A stretch of 40,952 nucleotides of DNA, from positions 1 to 40,952 of the forward strand of contig NZ_FOXC01000025.1 in the NCBI RefSeq assembly GCF_900115605.1, in the 5' to 3' direction. Origin of the DNA: Halolactibacillus halophilus (GTDB lineage Bacteria; Bacillota; Bacilli; Bacillales; Amphibacillaceae). Below are positions 32,118 through 40,914 of the stretch, piece by piece. The notes under the pieces are model-generated. The model was not told the origin of the DNA, ran no database searches, and saw nothing but the letters and a program-made list of their open reading frames with translations. A program made the position numbers and the translations under genes. The stretch's first letter is position 1. Each line of letters begins with the position of its first letter.

Positions 32118-33212
32118 ATGTTTCACTTAGCGATAAAAGATATGCGTTTTTCTAAAGTAAAATACGGCTTGATCGCTTTAATTTTATTTTTGATCGCGTC
32201 ACTTGTCTTAATTGTCAGTGGATTAGCCAGAGGTCTATCTGATGATAATATTTCCATGCTAGCTGAATCTGAAGCAACGGAATTTTATGTAAGTACAGAC
32301 AGTGAAAATCAGTTAGACCAGTCCGGTTTTTTAATTGAAGATTTAGTTAATGACGTGCCGACAGAAGAAGGCTGGCAACCACTTATTACTCATCCGGTTC
32401 GCTTTGTGCACGAGGGAAAAGCGGATGAAAAGTTAGCGGCTACAATGATTCCAGTAGATAGAGACGCTAAATTATATCCAGGTGTGACCGGTGGAGAAGA
32501 TTTAACAAACGACGCCTCACTTAACATTATTGTCGATCAAACGATGAAGGCCGATGGGGTGTCATTACAAGATACCCTTTATGATGAAGCAACAGATTTA
32601 ACGTTTACCGTGGTAGGTTTTACTGAAGGACAAACATACCGACATACGCCTGTTGTTTACGTATCAGAAACAGTATTTTACGCTGAGGAGATCAGTCCGA
32701 ATCAAGTAGCCAATACAGTCGTCATATTTGAAGGAAATGACACGTTAAAAGCTTCAATTGATAGCATATTAGAAGAAGGGGAATGGGTTGATAAAAGTGC
32801 GGTGATTGATGCGGTGCCAGGACATTCTTCAGAACAAATGTCACTGAATATGATGATTTTCTTCTTAATTGTTATTTCGGTCTTTGTGTTAGCTGCCTTC
32901 TTCTACATCATTACGATTCAGAAATTAAAACAGTTCGGAATTTTAAAAGCTATTGGTGCGAAGAACCGTTTCCTTATCGGTTCAACTTTAATGCAAGTGG
33001 TGATTCTTTCTGTATTTAGTCTCGGTATCTCGGTATTGTTTACCTACTCGATGACCTTTATCTTACCAGAAGGCATGCCATTTCATTTCAATTTAGGGAC
33101 CATTAGTATGTATAGTGGTTTGATGTTTTTAGTTTCGATTTTAGGTGCGTTACTATCGAGTCGCCGAATCGTAAAAGTTGATCCACAACAAGCGATGGGA
33201 GGGGCTGAATAA
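32118..33212 (+). CDS. FtsX-like ABC permease (HrtB-like)
   Basis: The 364-residue protein has one N-terminal helix after KDMRFSKVKYGLIALILFL, a large outside domain (~45-240) and three C-terminal helices, the MacB/FtsX topology. The N-terminal sequence SLVLIVSGLARGLSDDN and the gene order permease-ATPase resemble HrtBA heme exporters of Firmicutes. AGGGAGGAAG before the ATG. Its TAATG overlap couples it to the ATPase. Substrate is not proven. Confidence 0.85.
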   Translation: MFHLAIKDMRFSKVKYGLIALILFLIASLVLIVSGLARGLSDDNISMLAESEATEFYVSTDSENQLDQSGFLIEDLVNDVPTEEGWQPLITHPVRFVHEGKADEKLAATMIPVDRDAKLYPGVTGGEDLTNDASLNIIVDQTMKADGVSLQDTLYDEATDLTFTVVGFTEGQTYRHTPVVYVSETVFYAEEISPNQVANTVVIFEGNDTLKASIDSILEEGEWVDKSAVIDAVPGHSSEQMSLNMMIFFLIVISVFVLAAFFYIITIQKLKQFGILKAIGAKNRFLIGSTLMQVVILSVFSLGISVLFTYSMTFILPEGMPFHFNLGTISMYSGLMFLVSILGALLSSRRIVKVDPQQAMGGAE

Positions 33213-33892
33213 TGACATTACCATTAGAAGTTAAGCAAATAAATAAACGTTTTAAAGACGGTGAGACATATATTGATGTACTAAAAACCATTGATTTCAA
33301 AATCAAGAAAGGTGAATTTGTCGCCATTGTTGGTCCATCGGGTTCAGGTAAAAGTACGCTTCTTTCCATTATTGGTGCCCTTCTATCAACGGATGAGGGA
33401 AATGTATTGATTAATGGAAAAAGCGTTAAAAACTTAGATGAAAGCCAGCGGAGTGAAGTTAGATTGAATGATATCGGTTTTATTTTTCAAACAGCTGAAC
33501 TTTTACCATACCTTCATGCGGAAGATCAATTAGATTTGGTCGCAAAGCTTAATAACATGGATAAAAAAGAACGAAAAGAGCGAGCAAAAGCATTGCTTAC
33601 GGATGTAGGATTAGAAAAAAGACGCAAGCATTATCCGCATCAGTTGTCTGGTGGGGAAAAACAGCGAGTAGCTGTTGCGAGAGCCTTTATGAATGATCCG
33701 GCCCTTATCCTTGCCGATGAACCAACCGCGAGTCTAGATGAAGACAGGAGTCATGAGATTGTTTCGCTTATTAAGCAAGAAGTAAAAGCAAAAGATAAGG
33801 CCGCTATTATGGTGACGCACGATGAAAGTTTACTCACTTATTGTGACCGGGTCTTTCGCATGAAAGACCATCACCTAATTGAAGATAAGTAA
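33212..33892 (+). CDS. ABC transporter ATPase (HrtA/MacB-like)
   Basis: A 226-residue ATPase with Walker A GPSGSGKST, Q-loop IFQTAELLPY, signature LSGGEKQR, Walker B LILADEPTASLD and H-loop VTHDE. Length and the LSGGEKQR form fit the MacB/LolD/HrtA subfamily that powers FtsX-type permeases by mechanotransmission. Pairs with the permease just upstream. Confidence 0.93.
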   Translation: MTLPLEVKQINKRFKDGETYIDVLKTIDFKIKKGEFVAIVGPSGSGKSTLLSIIGALLSTDEGNVLINGKSVKNLDESQRSEVRLNDIGFIFQTAELLPYLHAEDQLDLVAKLNNMDKKERKERAKALLTDVGLEKRRKHYPHQLSGGEKQRVAVARAFMNDPALILADEPTASLDEDRSHEIVSLIKQEVKAKDKAAIMVTHDESLLTYCDRVFRMKDHHLIEDK

Positions 33893-33900
33893 GACAAATG

Positions 33901-33930
33901 GATGAGGGCTATGCTCTCATCTTTTCTTTT
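33901..33930 (+). terminator. Terminator after the ABC exporter
   Basis: GATGAG and CTCATC around GGCTATGCT, followed by TTTTCTTTT. Short stem, moderate strength. Confidence 0.7.
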
Positions 33931-33955
33931 AAGAACTTTTTGCATAGCCGTGATT

Positions 33956-33981
33956 TAATATTTGACTGATGCTGCCGATAT
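33956..33981 (+). promoter_or_regulatory. Sigma-D-type flagellar promoter
   Basis: GCCGATAT at 33974-33981 matches the sigma-D (FliA-type) -10 consensus exactly, with TAAT 14 bases upstream close to TAAA. It lies about 100 bases before flaG, as expected for late flagellar genes. Confidence 0.78.
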
Positions 33982-34081
33982 AATGGGTGAGAAGCGTTCG
34001 TGTAATTAAATGAGTTAAGGATGTTTAAAAAAATCTGCATACATATGTATGACAGCTAATAAAAAAGGAGTTGACATATCA

Positions 34082-34459
34082 ATGGAAGTCAGTCGATTAC
34101 AGTCGAGTCCTCCACGTACTGTTCAACCTAACGAAAATCATCAAACACGTCATGTTGAACAATCATTCGTGATTGAGACAGATACACATCAAGATGCAAC
34201 TAAACATATGAAAGATAGAAAAGAGCAACCACTTGCAAGAGTTGAAATGGAAAGTATGGTTGATGGGATGAATAAGTTTTTAGAACCTTCAAAAACATCC
34301 ATTAAATTTGAACTGCATGATAAGCTCGATCGGTATTATGTTAAAGTAGTTGATAGTGAAACAAAAGAACTTGTACGAGAAATTCCACCAGAAAAAATGC
34401 TGGATATGTACGCACAAATGGCAGAGTTTATGGGCTTTCTCGTCGATGAAAAAATATAA
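34082..34459 (+). CDS. flaG: FlaG family flagellar protein
   Basis: The 125-residue protein has a variable N-terminus and the FlaG core: FLEPSKTSIKFELHDKLDRY, VKVVDSETKELVREIPPEK and MLDMYAQMAEFMGFLVDEKI. FlaG proteins affect filament length. First gene of flaG-fliD-fliS-fliT behind the sigma-D-type promoter. AAAGGAG stands 11 bases before the chosen ATG, slightly far; an ATG at 34049 has no ribosome site. Confidence 0.92.
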   Translation: MEVSRLQSSPPRTVQPNENHQTRHVEQSFVIETDTHQDATKHMKDRKEQPLARVEMESMVDGMNKFLEPSKTSIKFELHDKLDRYYVKVVDSETKELVREIPPEKMLDMYAQMAEFMGFLVDEKI

Positions 34460-34473
34460 AAGAAGGTGATGTT

Positions 34474-35985
34474 ATGCGTATTTCAGGATTCGCATCAGGT
34501 ATGGATATAGACCAAATGGTCAAAGACTTAATGACAGCAGAACGGATGCCACTAAATCGTGTTGAAGCAGATAAAACACGTCTTGAGTGGACACGTGATG
34601 CTTACCGTGACTATAATGTCAAATTAAAAGAGTTAGATGACTCACTACTCGACATGCGTTTATCGAGTTCGTTAATGACGAAAGAGACGTCATCATCAAA
34701 CAATGCGGTAACCGCAACAGCAACGTCTAGAGCCTCTAACGGTAGCTATAAAATGGAGGTAACAGAGCTTGCAACGTCAGCGATTAATGTAAGTCAGAAT
34801 GTGTTAACTGCTACAGGTAAAGAGAAAATAAACCCTTTTCAAACAATTAAATCTCAAATAGAAGACCCTGATGGCAGTCGCTTAAATGGGGTTAGTACAT
34901 TTGATGAAGTGAATGAACTAACATTCACAACTTCTAAAGGTGACTTCACTTATAATCTTACCGAAGATGATACCTTAGATACTATTTTGACTAAGATTAC
35001 AAATGAAGATAATGGCGTTCGAGCATTCTATGATACCACTCAAGATAAGGTTATCATGGAGAGTGATATAGCAGGTGATAATCGTCCTGGTGAGAAAGAA
35101 ATTGATTTTGCGGATGGTTCTGGGTTGTCTAAATTATTTGGGATGTCTTCTGCAGGTGAGATAGGTGGCACCGATGCAACCTTCAAATACAATGGTGTTG
35201 AATTAACCTCAAAAACAAACCAAACAACATTAAATGGTATTACCTTTACTTTTAATAATGTAACCGCAGATACACCAGCGTATGTCAATATTAGTGATGA
35301 CACAGATGCTGCAGTTGATAAAATTGTGAAGTTTGTTGATCAATATAACTCGCTTGTAGATGAAGTAACAAGTAAGACAAGAGAAGAACGCTACAGTGAT
35401 TATGATCCTTTAACATCTGAAGAAATGGAGTCAATGAGTGAGCGTGAAATAGAACTTTGGGAAGAAAAAGCCCGCAGTGGTTTGCTGAAAAACGACTCAA
35501 TTTTGATGGATGGACTCTCAAAAATGCGCCAAGCATGGATGGGTTCTGTTGAATCTGATGGTAATTTTAAACACTTATCATCTATTGGTATTAGTACGAC
35601 GAGTGACTACATGGATGGTGGAAAGCTTGTTATTGATGAAGATAAATTACGTGAGGCATTAAGAGATGATCCGACATCTGTGGATTCGCTCTTTACCAAC
35701 AGTAGTGATGGTGCTGATCGTGGTATCTTTAATAAGTTAAACGATGCGATTGATCAAACGACGACTAGAATCAATGACAAAGCAGGACGTTCAACAAGCC
35801 AAATTCAACAGTATTCACTTGGTCGTGAATTACAAAACATGAATACACGGATTGATAACTTCAATCGTCGTCTTGTTCAAGTAGAAGATCGTTATTGGAG
35901 CCAGTTTACCGCGATGGAATCAGCAATTCAAAAAATGAATGAACAATCTAATTATATGTCTCAACAAATGATGGGCGGACAATAA
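34474..35985 (+). CDS. fliD: Flagellar filament cap protein FliD (HAP2)
   Basis: A 503-residue protein starting MRISGFASGMDIDQMVKDLM, the FliD N-terminal signature, with a coiled N-terminus, a central variable part and a C-terminal coiled coil (ELQNMNTRIDNFNRRLVQVE, then RYWSQFTAME). It caps the growing filament and folds exported flagellin. AGAAGGTGATG precedes the ATG. It follows flaG by 14 bases. Confidence 0.96.
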   Translation: MRISGFASGMDIDQMVKDLMTAERMPLNRVEADKTRLEWTRDAYRDYNVKLKELDDSLLDMRLSSSLMTKETSSSNNAVTATATSRASNGSYKMEVTELATSAINVSQNVLTATGKEKINPFQTIKSQIEDPDGSRLNGVSTFDEVNELTFTTSKGDFTYNLTEDDTLDTILTKITNEDNGVRAFYDTTQDKVIMESDIAGDNRPGEKEIDFADGSGLSKLFGMSSAGEIGGTDATFKYNGVELTSKTNQTTLNGITFTFNNVTADTPAYVNISDDTDAAVDKIVKFVDQYNSLVDEVTSKTREERYSDYDPLTSEEMESMSEREIELWEEKARSGLLKNDSILMDGLSKMRQAWMGSVESDGNFKHLSSIGISTTSDYMDGGKLVIDEDKLREALRDDPTSVDSLFTNSSDGADRGIFNKLNDAIDQTTTRINDKAGRSTSQIQQYSLGRELQNMNTRIDNFNRRLVQVEDRYWSQFTAMESAIQKMNEQSNYMSQQMMGGQ

Positions 35986-36025
35986 GAAAGTTAAAGGTTT
36001 TAAATAGAGAGGATGTCATACTTAT

Positions 36026-36421
36026 ATGATGCAGCAACACCAAGCCTACAAAACAAACTCGGTAAATACCGCAACACCACAAGAATTAACCCTTATGTTG
36101 TATAATGGGTGTTTAAAGTTTATGAAACAGGCAAAAAAGGCGATGGAAGAAAAAGATATTCCATCGAAAAATAATAATATTCAACGTGCGCAAGACATTA
36201 TTAGTGAGTTGATTATTACGCTTGATCATGATGCACCAATCGCCAAAGATATCTTGCCACTATATGAATTTATTAACCGTCGGTTAATTGATGCAAATAT
36301 TAAAAATGATCCAGAAATTTTAATGGAAGCTTATACTTTGGTGGAAGATTTTAGAAACACTTGGAAAGAAGTTATGAAACAAGCGAAGACGATGCAATAT
36401 TCACAGGGTGCGAAGGCCTAA
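36026..36421 (+). CDS. fliS: Flagellin export chaperone FliS
   Basis: The 131-residue helical protein carries TATPQELTLMLYNGCLKFM, the hallmark of FliS, and the DLNIARAQDII-like NIQRAQDIISELI. It binds the flagellin C-terminus before export. The stop overlaps the fliT start (TAATG). Confidence 0.95.
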   Translation: MMQQHQAYKTNSVNTATPQELTLMLYNGCLKFMKQAKKAMEEKDIPSKNNNIQRAQDIISELIITLDHDAPIAKDILPLYEFINRRLIDANIKNDPEILMEAYTLVEDFRNTWKEVMKQAKTMQYSQGAKA

Positions 36422-36774
36422 TGTCTAGATTGAATGAACTGGAACAGTTTACGACGACGTTCAAGGCGAAGTTAGAAGTACAATCTCAAAAAAAGAATAA
36501 AGAAGATTTGATTTATCTTGTGAATAAACATTTAGACGACCGTCAGAAATTATTAGATCAGTTAGCTGGTCCTTATTCTGATGAAGAAAAGCAGCAGTTA
36601 GAACGCATTTTAAAGGACGATCAAGCTATGCAAAATCTATTAGCTCAAGTGCTCGAGTCGATTCAAAATAATATGCGGCAAGCAAAAAAACAAAAAACAT
36701 CTAATCAACAATATTTAAATCCTTATCAACAAGTGGCTACGAATGATGGCACGTATTGGGATAAGAAAAAATAG
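36421..36774 (+). CDS. fliT: FliT-type flagellar chaperone
   Basis: A 117-residue helical protein directly coupled to fliS. Sequence conservation of FliT is weak, so the call rests on position (flaG-fliD-fliS-fliT as in Bacillus), length and helical character with DDRQKLLDQL. It likely binds FliD. A terminator follows. Confidence 0.8.
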   Translation: MSRLNELEQFTTTFKAKLEVQSQKKNKEDLIYLVNKHLDDRQKLLDQLAGPYSDEEKQQLERILKDDQAMQNLLAQVLESIQNNMRQAKKQKTSNQQYLNPYQQVATNDGTYWDKKK

Positions 36775-36795
36775 CATCAAATAGTACTCGATAGA

Positions 36796-36826
36796 GCCTT
36801 GTCTAGTTTTAAATAGACAAGGTTTT
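36796..36826 (+). terminator. Terminator of the flagellar operon
   Basis: CCTTGTCTA pairs with TAGACAAGG, followed by TTTTT. Confidence 0.93.
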
Positions 36827-36929
36827 TGGGTTTTGATAATTATGGATGAAAATGTAATGTCAAGAAAGTCAGGGTATTAAAGGTTTTTTGAAAGAATATT
36901 AAAAACTTTAAAAAACTTTTACATTTCAT

Positions 36930-36955
36930 GTTTATAAAATTTCACCCAGGGGTAA
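36930..36955 (+). promoter_or_regulatory. Sigma-B-type promoter of hpf
   Basis: GTTTAT, 14 bases, GGGTAA, close to the sigma-B consensus GTTTAA-N13-15-GGGTAT, about 36 bases before the hpf ATG. B. subtilis hpf (yvyD) is under sigma-B and sigma-H control, which fits. Confidence 0.6.
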
Positions 36956-36990
36956 TTATGAAGTATAGATATAGAAAGGAGGACACTTAC

Positions 36991-37545
36991 ATGAAATACA
37001 ACATTCGAGGAGAAAATATTGAGGTGACTGGCGCAATAAAAAGCTATATCGAGAAAAAGGTGAGCAAATTAGAACGCTATTTTGAAACACCTCCCACATC
37101 AGATGTGAATGTGAATTTAAGTGTCTATAATGACGAACAAGAGATTGAGGTTACCATTCCGATGCCAAACCTTTTACTAAGAGCAGAGGAAAAGAACACT
37201 GACTTATATGCGGGGATAGATCTAGTCGTAGATAAGTTAGAGCGTCAAATCCGTAAATACAAAACTAAAATTAACAGAAAAACGCGTGCTAAGGGTGCGC
37301 CTAAACATATCTTTGCTGAGATGGAAAAAGATTTGTTAGCGAATGAACCTGAAGATGATGATGAAGGTATTGAAATCGTCCGTACGAAGCGATTTAATCT
37401 TAAACCGATGGACTCTGAAGAAGCCGTTTTACAAATGGATATGTTAGGACACAGTTTCTACGTATTCACTAACGCTGAATCAGGAGATACAAACGTTGTG
37501 TATCGTCGTCATGATGGTCGATACGGCTTAATTGAACCAAATTAA
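36991..37545 (+). CDS. hpf: Ribosome hibernation promoting factor, long form
   Basis: The 184-residue protein has the S30AE domain (1-~105; MKYNIRGENIEVTGAIKSYI), an acidic linker, and the C-terminal dimer domain (RTKRFNLKPMDSEEAVLQMD, GHSFYVFTNAESG, VVYRRHDGRYGLIEP). It forms 100S ribosome dimers in stationary phase or stress. AGAAAGGAGG before the ATG decides the start. Flanked by the fliT terminator and its own. Confidence 0.96.
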   Translation: MKYNIRGENIEVTGAIKSYIEKKVSKLERYFETPPTSDVNVNLSVYNDEQEIEVTIPMPNLLLRAEEKNTDLYAGIDLVVDKLERQIRKYKTKINRKTRAKGAPKHIFAEMEKDLLANEPEDDDEGIEIVRTKRFNLKPMDSEEAVLQMDMLGHSFYVFTNAESGDTNVVYRRHDGRYGLIEPN

Positions 37546-37572
37546 AATGAAACGAGCAATCTATATAAAGAA

Positions 37573-37604
37573 AAAAGACAGCCATGAGTGGGCTGTCTTT
37601 TTTC
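37573..37604 (+). terminator. Terminator of hpf
   Basis: AAAAGACAGCC and GGCTGTCTTTT around ATGAGTG, followed by TTTC. Confidence 0.95.
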
Positions 37605-37659
37605 TTGTGCACATGACATAAGTGGAAAGTGACTACTCTAACCGAGGAGGCCTCTGTTT

Positions 37660-37959
37660 TAAATCAAAAACTTGTAGTGATATTAACCGAAAACGCTTTA
37701 GGAACGCTGAAAACGGGGAAGAAGCACATATATAATTGTAATATCTGATGATAAAATACTTAAATTAGCTGCGAGTAGGAAAGGGGATCGGATTAGCTCA
37801 AAAACACTCGCCCTTCAACGAGCACTATAAAATGAGCAATTTATTGAAGTGGGTATTAGAAATTTAACCCTTCGTTTAAAAACAAGTCAATGTAGCTTTG
37901 TATATAAATTAAAACGATATTATGGATCCGTTTTATACGGTGATGTGAGAGGTTGGTAG
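37660..37959 (+). pseudogene. Degenerate coding remnant, family unknown
   Basis: Coding-like reading (AENGEEAH) shifts frame near 37730 at a doubled TA, continues as IVISDDKILKLAASRKGDRI and SSKTLALQRAL, meets TAA at 37828 and goes on as NEQFIEVGIRNLTLRLKTSQ and YYGSVLYGDVRGW to TAG at 37957. Two defects in 300 bases suggest a decayed gene between hpf and the next operon. I do not recognise the family. Confidence 0.35.
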
Positions 37960-38034
37960 GTGATCGAATCACCTACCTCCTACTCAATTGTGGGTGAAAA
38001 AACGATAGAATGAAATTCCTTTATTTTAATTTAA

Positions 38035-38826
38035 TTAAAAAACCACCGTTGATACAGCATTTTTAAGAATCGTAACTACGCTCCAACCTGCAATACTATA
38101 ATCTTGCGACATAATGCTTAAATCTAGTTGAATATCATCGCCTGTGACTTCAATTCTATAATCATCGCCTGAGAAGTCCGGAGTTGCATCGATATGAAAC
38201 GTCGTATTTTCAAGACCTGCACTGGCATTTGCTGTTGAAAAAATCACGTTAAATACATAGGGATACGCTTCTATAATATCTTTGGCTGATCCTGAGAAAA
38301 CTCTTTCTTTTTTTGTAATCCCCATTAAATTTTCTTTGTAAAATGGAGTATTTTTTATGAAATTTGGTGATTTCTTAGAAGTTATCGTAACTTCTATAGG
38401 TGTTTTACTCATTAATGAGGCTGTTTGTAAAAGGCTATATGCTCCAGTTGCACCACCTGGTAAATATATTTTTACATCATTTTCTTCAGCTGTTATTTTA
38501 AGTTTTTCAAAGAATTTAGTATCCGCTAAAGGAGCAGCTGAAAGAATAATAATATTAGAACTACGACTTAATATGGTTTCGGCATAATCCACAACGGCTT
38601 GTCCCGCTGCCGCTTCTGGTACAAAGTCAGGTTTAAGATCCATTAGTTGATCGATAGTTGAACAAGCAGTTGCACCATACTGATGGGCAAACATTTTTGC
38701 ACTTTCTGAATTTTTTGCTAAAACACCAACTAATTCATATTCTGGCAAAACACCATTGATTACAGCATCTGCTACAATTTTATTTAAATAGCCACATCCT
38801 AATAACGCTAAACGTTTTTTCTTCAT
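38035..38826 (-). CDS. Aspartate dehydrogenase-like NAD(P) oxidoreductase
   Basis: The 263-residue protein has an N-terminal Rossmann motif (ALLGCGYLNKIVADAV), FVPEAAAGQAVVDYAETIL, and IYLPGGATGAYSLLQTA, matching the aspartate dehydrogenase (NadX, DUF108) fold. These enzymes oxidise L-aspartate to iminoaspartate, feeding NAD synthesis or catabolism. It lies 117 bases behind the proC-type gene and probably shares its transcript. AAGGAAG before the ATG. The usual GGCG(N/A)IG glycine motif is altered (GCGYLN), so substrate and cofactor may differ. Confidence 0.78.
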   Translation of the reverse strand: MKKKRLALLGCGYLNKIVADAVINGVLPEYELVGVLAKNSESAKMFAHQYGATACSTIDQLMDLKPDFVPEAAAGQAVVDYAETILSRSSNIIILSAAPLADTKFFEKLKITAEENDVKIYLPGGATGAYSLLQTASLMSKTPIEVTITSKKSPNFIKNTPFYKENLMGITKKERVFSGSAKDIIEAYPYVFNVIFSTANASAGLENTTFHIDATPDFSGDDYRIEVTGDDIQLDLSIMSQDYSIAGWSVVTILKNAVSTVVF

Positions 38827-38943
38827 TATATACTTCCTTTTTTATGTTTTATTATAATATTTTACTTAAATTGATAAACGATATCTGATGTAAATAATCA
38901 ATTGCATGGGACATGAATAATATTTTAAGTTATTTATTGAAAA

Positions 38944-39744
38944 TTATTCGCTTAGTTTTCCTTGTTCAATTGATTTTTTATAAACTGCCTGCATAGATTG
39001 GATAATGGCTGTTCTGAATCCAGTTTCTTCTAATTTCAGGATAGCTTGTATTGTTCCTCCACCTGGTGAAGTAACTGAATCTTTTAAAACCGCGGGGTGA
39101 TCGCCAGTTTCTAATACCATTTGTGCTGCACCTTTTAATGCTTGTGCGGCGAGCTTATAGGAGACATCTCGGTTAAGACCAAAAGAAACGGCTGCATCTG
39201 CCATAGCTTCCATATAAACATAGGCATACGCTGGTGAGCTACCGGCAATGGTGATAAAGGCTTCGATATCTGTTTCATTTATCTTAATATATTTTCCAAA
39301 TGAAGAGAATATATTTTTGACTTCCTCATGATTTTCTTCTGTAATTTCTCCTTCTCTAAAACTATAGGCTGTCATGCCTTCATTTACTAAAGCAGGTGTA
39401 TTTGGCATCGTTCTCACTACTTTAGTGTCTTGTCCTAGAAAACCTTTAATTGACTGAATTGAAAATCCAGGAGCAATCGTCACAATGATGTGTTCATCCG
39501 TAATGAATGGTTTGATCTCTTTAAATACTTGTTTATAAACTTCAGGTTTAACGGCCAATATAACATATTTACCAAGATCAAAAATTTCTTTGACTGAGTC
39601 TACAACCTGAACTTTTTCCTGATCGATGTTCGCTATTTTTTTCTTATCAATATCATAAGCGTATACATCAGCATTTTCAGCTTTGACTAACCCATTGATC
39701 ATGGCACTTCCCATATTTCCAATTCCTATAAATCCTATTTTCAT
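38944..39744 (-). CDS. proC: Pyrroline-5-carboxylate reductase
   Basis: A 266-residue enzyme with Rossmann motif IGIGNMGSAMINGL, VILAVKPEVY, VRTMPNTPALVNEGMTAY, and the conserved C-terminal SPAYAYVYMEAMADAAVSFG and SPGGGTIQAI. It makes proline from pyrroline-5-carboxylate with NAD(P)H, or the reverse in related enzymes. GAGGAG before the ATG. First gene of a two-gene operon with the aspartate dehydrogenase-like gene; leader hairpins lie upstream. Confidence 0.92.
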   Translation of the reverse strand: MKIGFIGIGNMGSAMINGLVKAENADVYAYDIDKKKIANIDQEKVQVVDSVKEIFDLGKYVILAVKPEVYKQVFKEIKPFITDEHIIVTIAPGFSIQSIKGFLGQDTKVVRTMPNTPALVNEGMTAYSFREGEITEENHEEVKNIFSSFGKYIKINETDIEAFITIAGSSPAYAYVYMEAMADAAVSFGLNRDVSYKLAAQALKGAAQMVLETGDHPAVLKDSVTSPGGGTIQAILKLEETGFRTAIIQSMQAVYKKSIEQGKLSE

Positions 39745-39774
39745 TGTATATTCTCCTCGTATAATAAATTTATG

Positions 39775-39824
39775 GTTAAGATCTTGTTTTTGATCTTAAC
39801 TCTCCAATCACTCATAAGTGATTG
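39775..39824 (-). promoter_or_regulatory. Two leader hairpins before proC
   Basis: GTTAAGATC/GATCTTAAC (39775-39800, 9 bp) and CAATCACT/AGTGATTG (39805-39824, 8 bp) stand between the proC start and its upstream region. They could be an attenuator, an operator pair or mRNA stabilisers. No T-box consensus is seen nearby. Confidence 0.45.
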
Positions 39825-40125
39825 AGAATCTTCCTCATGGATAAAAAATTAGAAATTAATTCTTTTTAACGATTTCATAATAGTACTGTTACTCCGGGTT
39901 CTCCTTGTATAAAGAAGAAGTATATGGAAGCAAGTTGTAAATAATAAAAGACTTAATCTCATTGTAGCTAAACTACTTTTAAAACATGCTTACCCTCATA
40001 AAGTTGAAAATACAACCTCACAAGCCGAATAGCGTTGACCTGTCGTCTAATTAGATGTATGAATCTAATAGTGCTTAGCAGCTACAACAGTTACACGTTA
40101 AATTCAATAGTGTACAATCTTTTGT

Positions 40126-40270
40126 GTGAACAATCCTTTTTCTCAAAATAAACTAACATACTTTCTTGATTACGAATATTATGAGGTAAAAAGCATCAAC
40201 TCGGGTAATTATCGTAACGGTGTCTTTGAACAACAGGCGGATGGTCGAGATAATGGTTCTTCTAGTACCA
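40126..40270 (+). pseudogene. Possible IS256-type transposase N-terminal remnant
   Basis: The reading LTYFLDYEYYEVKSINSGNY then RNGVFEQQADG resembles the F-L-x-Y-x-x-Y-E-...-NYRNG region near the N-terminus of IS256/mutator transposases. The frame then runs into unrelated sequence. Short, so only a suggestion. Confidence 0.35.
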
Positions 40271-40283
40271 TTCGCTTACGGAT

Positions 40284-40339
40284 TGGTATAATGATAAGTT
40301 CTCAGGGGCGGCGGGGGGGACCCGCATCCCTGAGAACTT
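40284..40339 (+). other. Extended -10 box followed by a GC-rich perfect hairpin
   Basis: TGGTATAAT (40284-40292) is an extended -10 sequence. Immediately after it, AAGTTCTCAGGG (40296-40307) is perfectly complementary to CCCTGAGAACTT (40328-40339), and the loop between (GCGGCGGGGGGGACCCGCAT) is almost all G and C in an AT-rich region. No T tract follows, so it is not a standard terminator. A structured small RNA or an IS end is possible. Confidence 0.5.
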
Positions 40340-40838
40340 AGAAACAATCCCACGAGGTTGAGTGGCTACACTGTGGATGAGCGCTTAAATATAATTCTAA
40401 TTTTATAGAGTAACTCTGGAACTACAATGGAAGGGTTTACAAAAAATCCATGACATAACAAAAATAACACTATTTTATATTAATGTCAATATTTAATAAT
40501 TGGAATGTATACACGTACGTTTTTTAGCTGAATACTTCCAAATTAAACACATACAAAAAAGAAATCCCTCTTGTAAAATGTAAGCACTAAGCTAACATTT
40601 ACGGAATGAAGCACCTCTCATAAATAATAATACCATGCTTAGAACATTAATTCAAAATTTTCATACAGAAGGACTTTAAACTATTCTAGAAGAATTCTAG
40701 TATAAAGAAAAAGTACGTAAGTACCCTGTCAATGTTATTCTAACTTATCTCATTTATCGCATTAAGGCGAGAAGACACCTTCCTCAAGTGCGTCAGCACT
40801 AGGTGGGTGATGAATCGTTTGTTTTGAATATTTTTGAA

Positions 40839-40868
40839 GTGACAAACATATATTCCGCATGGTATAAT
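40839..40868 (+). promoter_or_regulatory. Promoter of the gene at the window end
   Basis: GTGACA, 18 bases, TATAAT at 40863-40868, with TGG just before (extended -10). About 46 bases before the next ATG. Confidence 0.65.
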
Positions 40869-40914
40869 TAAATCGCTAACAATGACCGTCACAAAAAAAG
40901 AGAGGGTGTGTATC

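Larger units (their letters stand above)
39845..40914. other. Long non-coding stretch with IS debris
   Basis: About 1.07 kb without an intact gene, between divergent transcripts. It contains a possible IS256-type remnant (40126-40270), a GC-rich hairpin (40296-40339) and a promoter for the gene at the window edge. The remainder is AT-rich with no structure I can support. Confidence 0.6.

Noticed and set aside
39745-39860. T-box leader for proC
   Set aside because: Two hairpins exist, but no T-box sequence or specifier-loop arrangement was found.
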